In this document: positions 5,690 to 6,198 of the stretch, in pieces
Layout: each line of letters starts with the position of its first letter
Position numbering within the stretch: the first letter of the stretch is position 1
The notes under the pieces: generated by a model
Databases searched by the model: none
Told to the model about the DNA's origin: nothing
What the model saw: only the letters and a program-made list of their open reading frames with translations
Assembly (NCBI GenBank): GCA_946887045.1
Contig: CAMPKC010000101.1
Coordinates: 1 to 6,198, forward strand
Origin: an uncultured Sphingobacteriaceae bacterium
GTDB lineage: Bacteria > Bacteroidota > Bacteroidia > Sphingobacteriales > Sphingobacteriaceae
Direction of reading: 5' to 3'
Length of the DNA stretch: 6,198 nucleotides
Position numbers and translations under genes: made by a program

Positions 5690-6074
5690 AGAACACCTAA
5701 ACCCCAAAATAACCTACGAAGCCTTTGTGCCATCCCGCATTGCCGGAACGAAATTTGTAGACAGTAGGCCACGTGCACCGGAATAGGGCATCAGCTGTTT
5801 AAGAAGCATGGCCAAAAGCGTAGATTAAACAGGCGCAGCCCTGAGCGCTGCTGGCAAATCTGTGCTTGGGGATGTGCAGAAAGGCACCTCGTGAGGGCAC
5901 AAGAGTTTATTCACTTTGTGTTTATCTTTCTTTTTGGTGTTCATGGTCTCCCTTTGGTCGGCATGCTTCTTTTGCGGTCAAACCGACCGGAGGGAGCTCA
6001 TGAGAACCATTGAAAAACAATTAAAAACTCGAATAAAGAAGTAGCCCTTCCGCGGCAATGAGCGGATCGAATTC
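5673..6074 (+). repeat. 402-bp perfect direct repeat, right copy
   Basis: It is identical base for base to 5223-5624. The right junction, ATTC followed by ACTCCATAAC, differs from the left copy's ATTC followed by CTCACGGACAT, so each copy has its own right flank. Confidence 0.95.
5729..6070. repeat. Structured MITE-like element, copy 3 (long centre)
   Basis: This is an exact copy of the element at 5279-5620, including the long central hairpin (tip stem 5948-5961 with 5983-5996) and both mini-ORFs (5825-5944 minus, 6000-6044 plus). It lies in direct orientation, 450 bp from copy 2. Confidence 0.75.
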
Positions 6075-6085
6075 ACTCCATAACA

Positions 6086-6160
6086 CCTATCCGGTCTCTC
6101 ACGGACATTCCCATTTTAAAATGTGTCGTTCTTAGACCCCTGCTATCTGCATCCAACAAC
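6086..6160 (+). repeat. Spacer module, copy C
   Basis: It carries the full module from CCTATCCGGTCT to ATCTGCATCCAACAAC, most like copy A at both ends. After 6160 it departs into CCAACATCCCCCC and AT-rich sequence to the window end at 6198. No structured element follows within the window. Confidence 0.65.
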
Positions 6161-6198
6161 CCAACATCCCCCCAATTCATAATTTTTGATAAATTTGA

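Noticed and set aside
5223..6074. Possible CRISPR array or tandem gene array
   Set aside because: Only two long (402-bp) identical units exist, with no short repeat-spacer periodicity, no cas genes and no full-length gene within the unit.

Overview
This looks like chromosomal sequence from a Bacteroidota member, most likely a sphingobacterium (Pedobacter/Mucilaginibacter type). The evidence is protein style plus two promoter elements of the Bacteroidota form TAnnTTTG, one before the phosphate genes and one before hisS. Placement is by recognition only; no search was run.

Layout. (1) 1-999 (+): a sensor histidine kinase of PhoR type, cut at its 5' end by the window edge. (2) 1001-1035: a regulatory region with an 11-bp direct repeat carrying TTAACA, placed just upstream of a TAnnTTTG element; it resembles a PHO box. 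(3) 1055-2700 (+): a two-gene operon, a DUF47/PhoU-like protein followed after 11 nt by a Pit-type phosphate permease, closed by a strong intrinsic terminator (2720-2762). (4) 2763-3368: no convincing gene; a REP-like palindrome and copy 1 of a structured repeat element. (5) 3369-4763 (-): hisS, histidyl-tRNA synthetase, complete, with a run of a 7-bp simple repeat inside the coding sequence and a promoter so close to the start that the transcript may be almost leaderless. (6) 4777-6198: about 1.4 kb without a normal gene, built of nested repeats: three copies of a CCCTCTCC-type hairpin repeat, three copies of a 65-75 bp module, and two perfect 402-bp copies that contain copies 2 and 3 of the structured element.

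How the genes fit together. A PhoR-like kinase beside a DUF47-Pit pair with a PHO-box-like promoter suggests a phosphate-sensing and uptake locus. The partner response regulator is not in view and would be expected upstream. hisS is unrelated housekeeping on the opposite strand, and the repeats fill the space on both sides of it.

The least explained part is the repeat family at 3050-3280, 5279-5620 and 5729-6070. It has imperfect terminal inverted repeats, a conserved folded scaffold, and a central hairpin that differs completely between copy 1 (27 bp) and copies 2/3 (about 135 bp) apart from a shared CTTTTGCGG core. In copies 2/3 the arms of that hairpin carry two divergent translation-start-like sites. 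I see no transposase, reverse transcriptase or other enzyme for it in the window.
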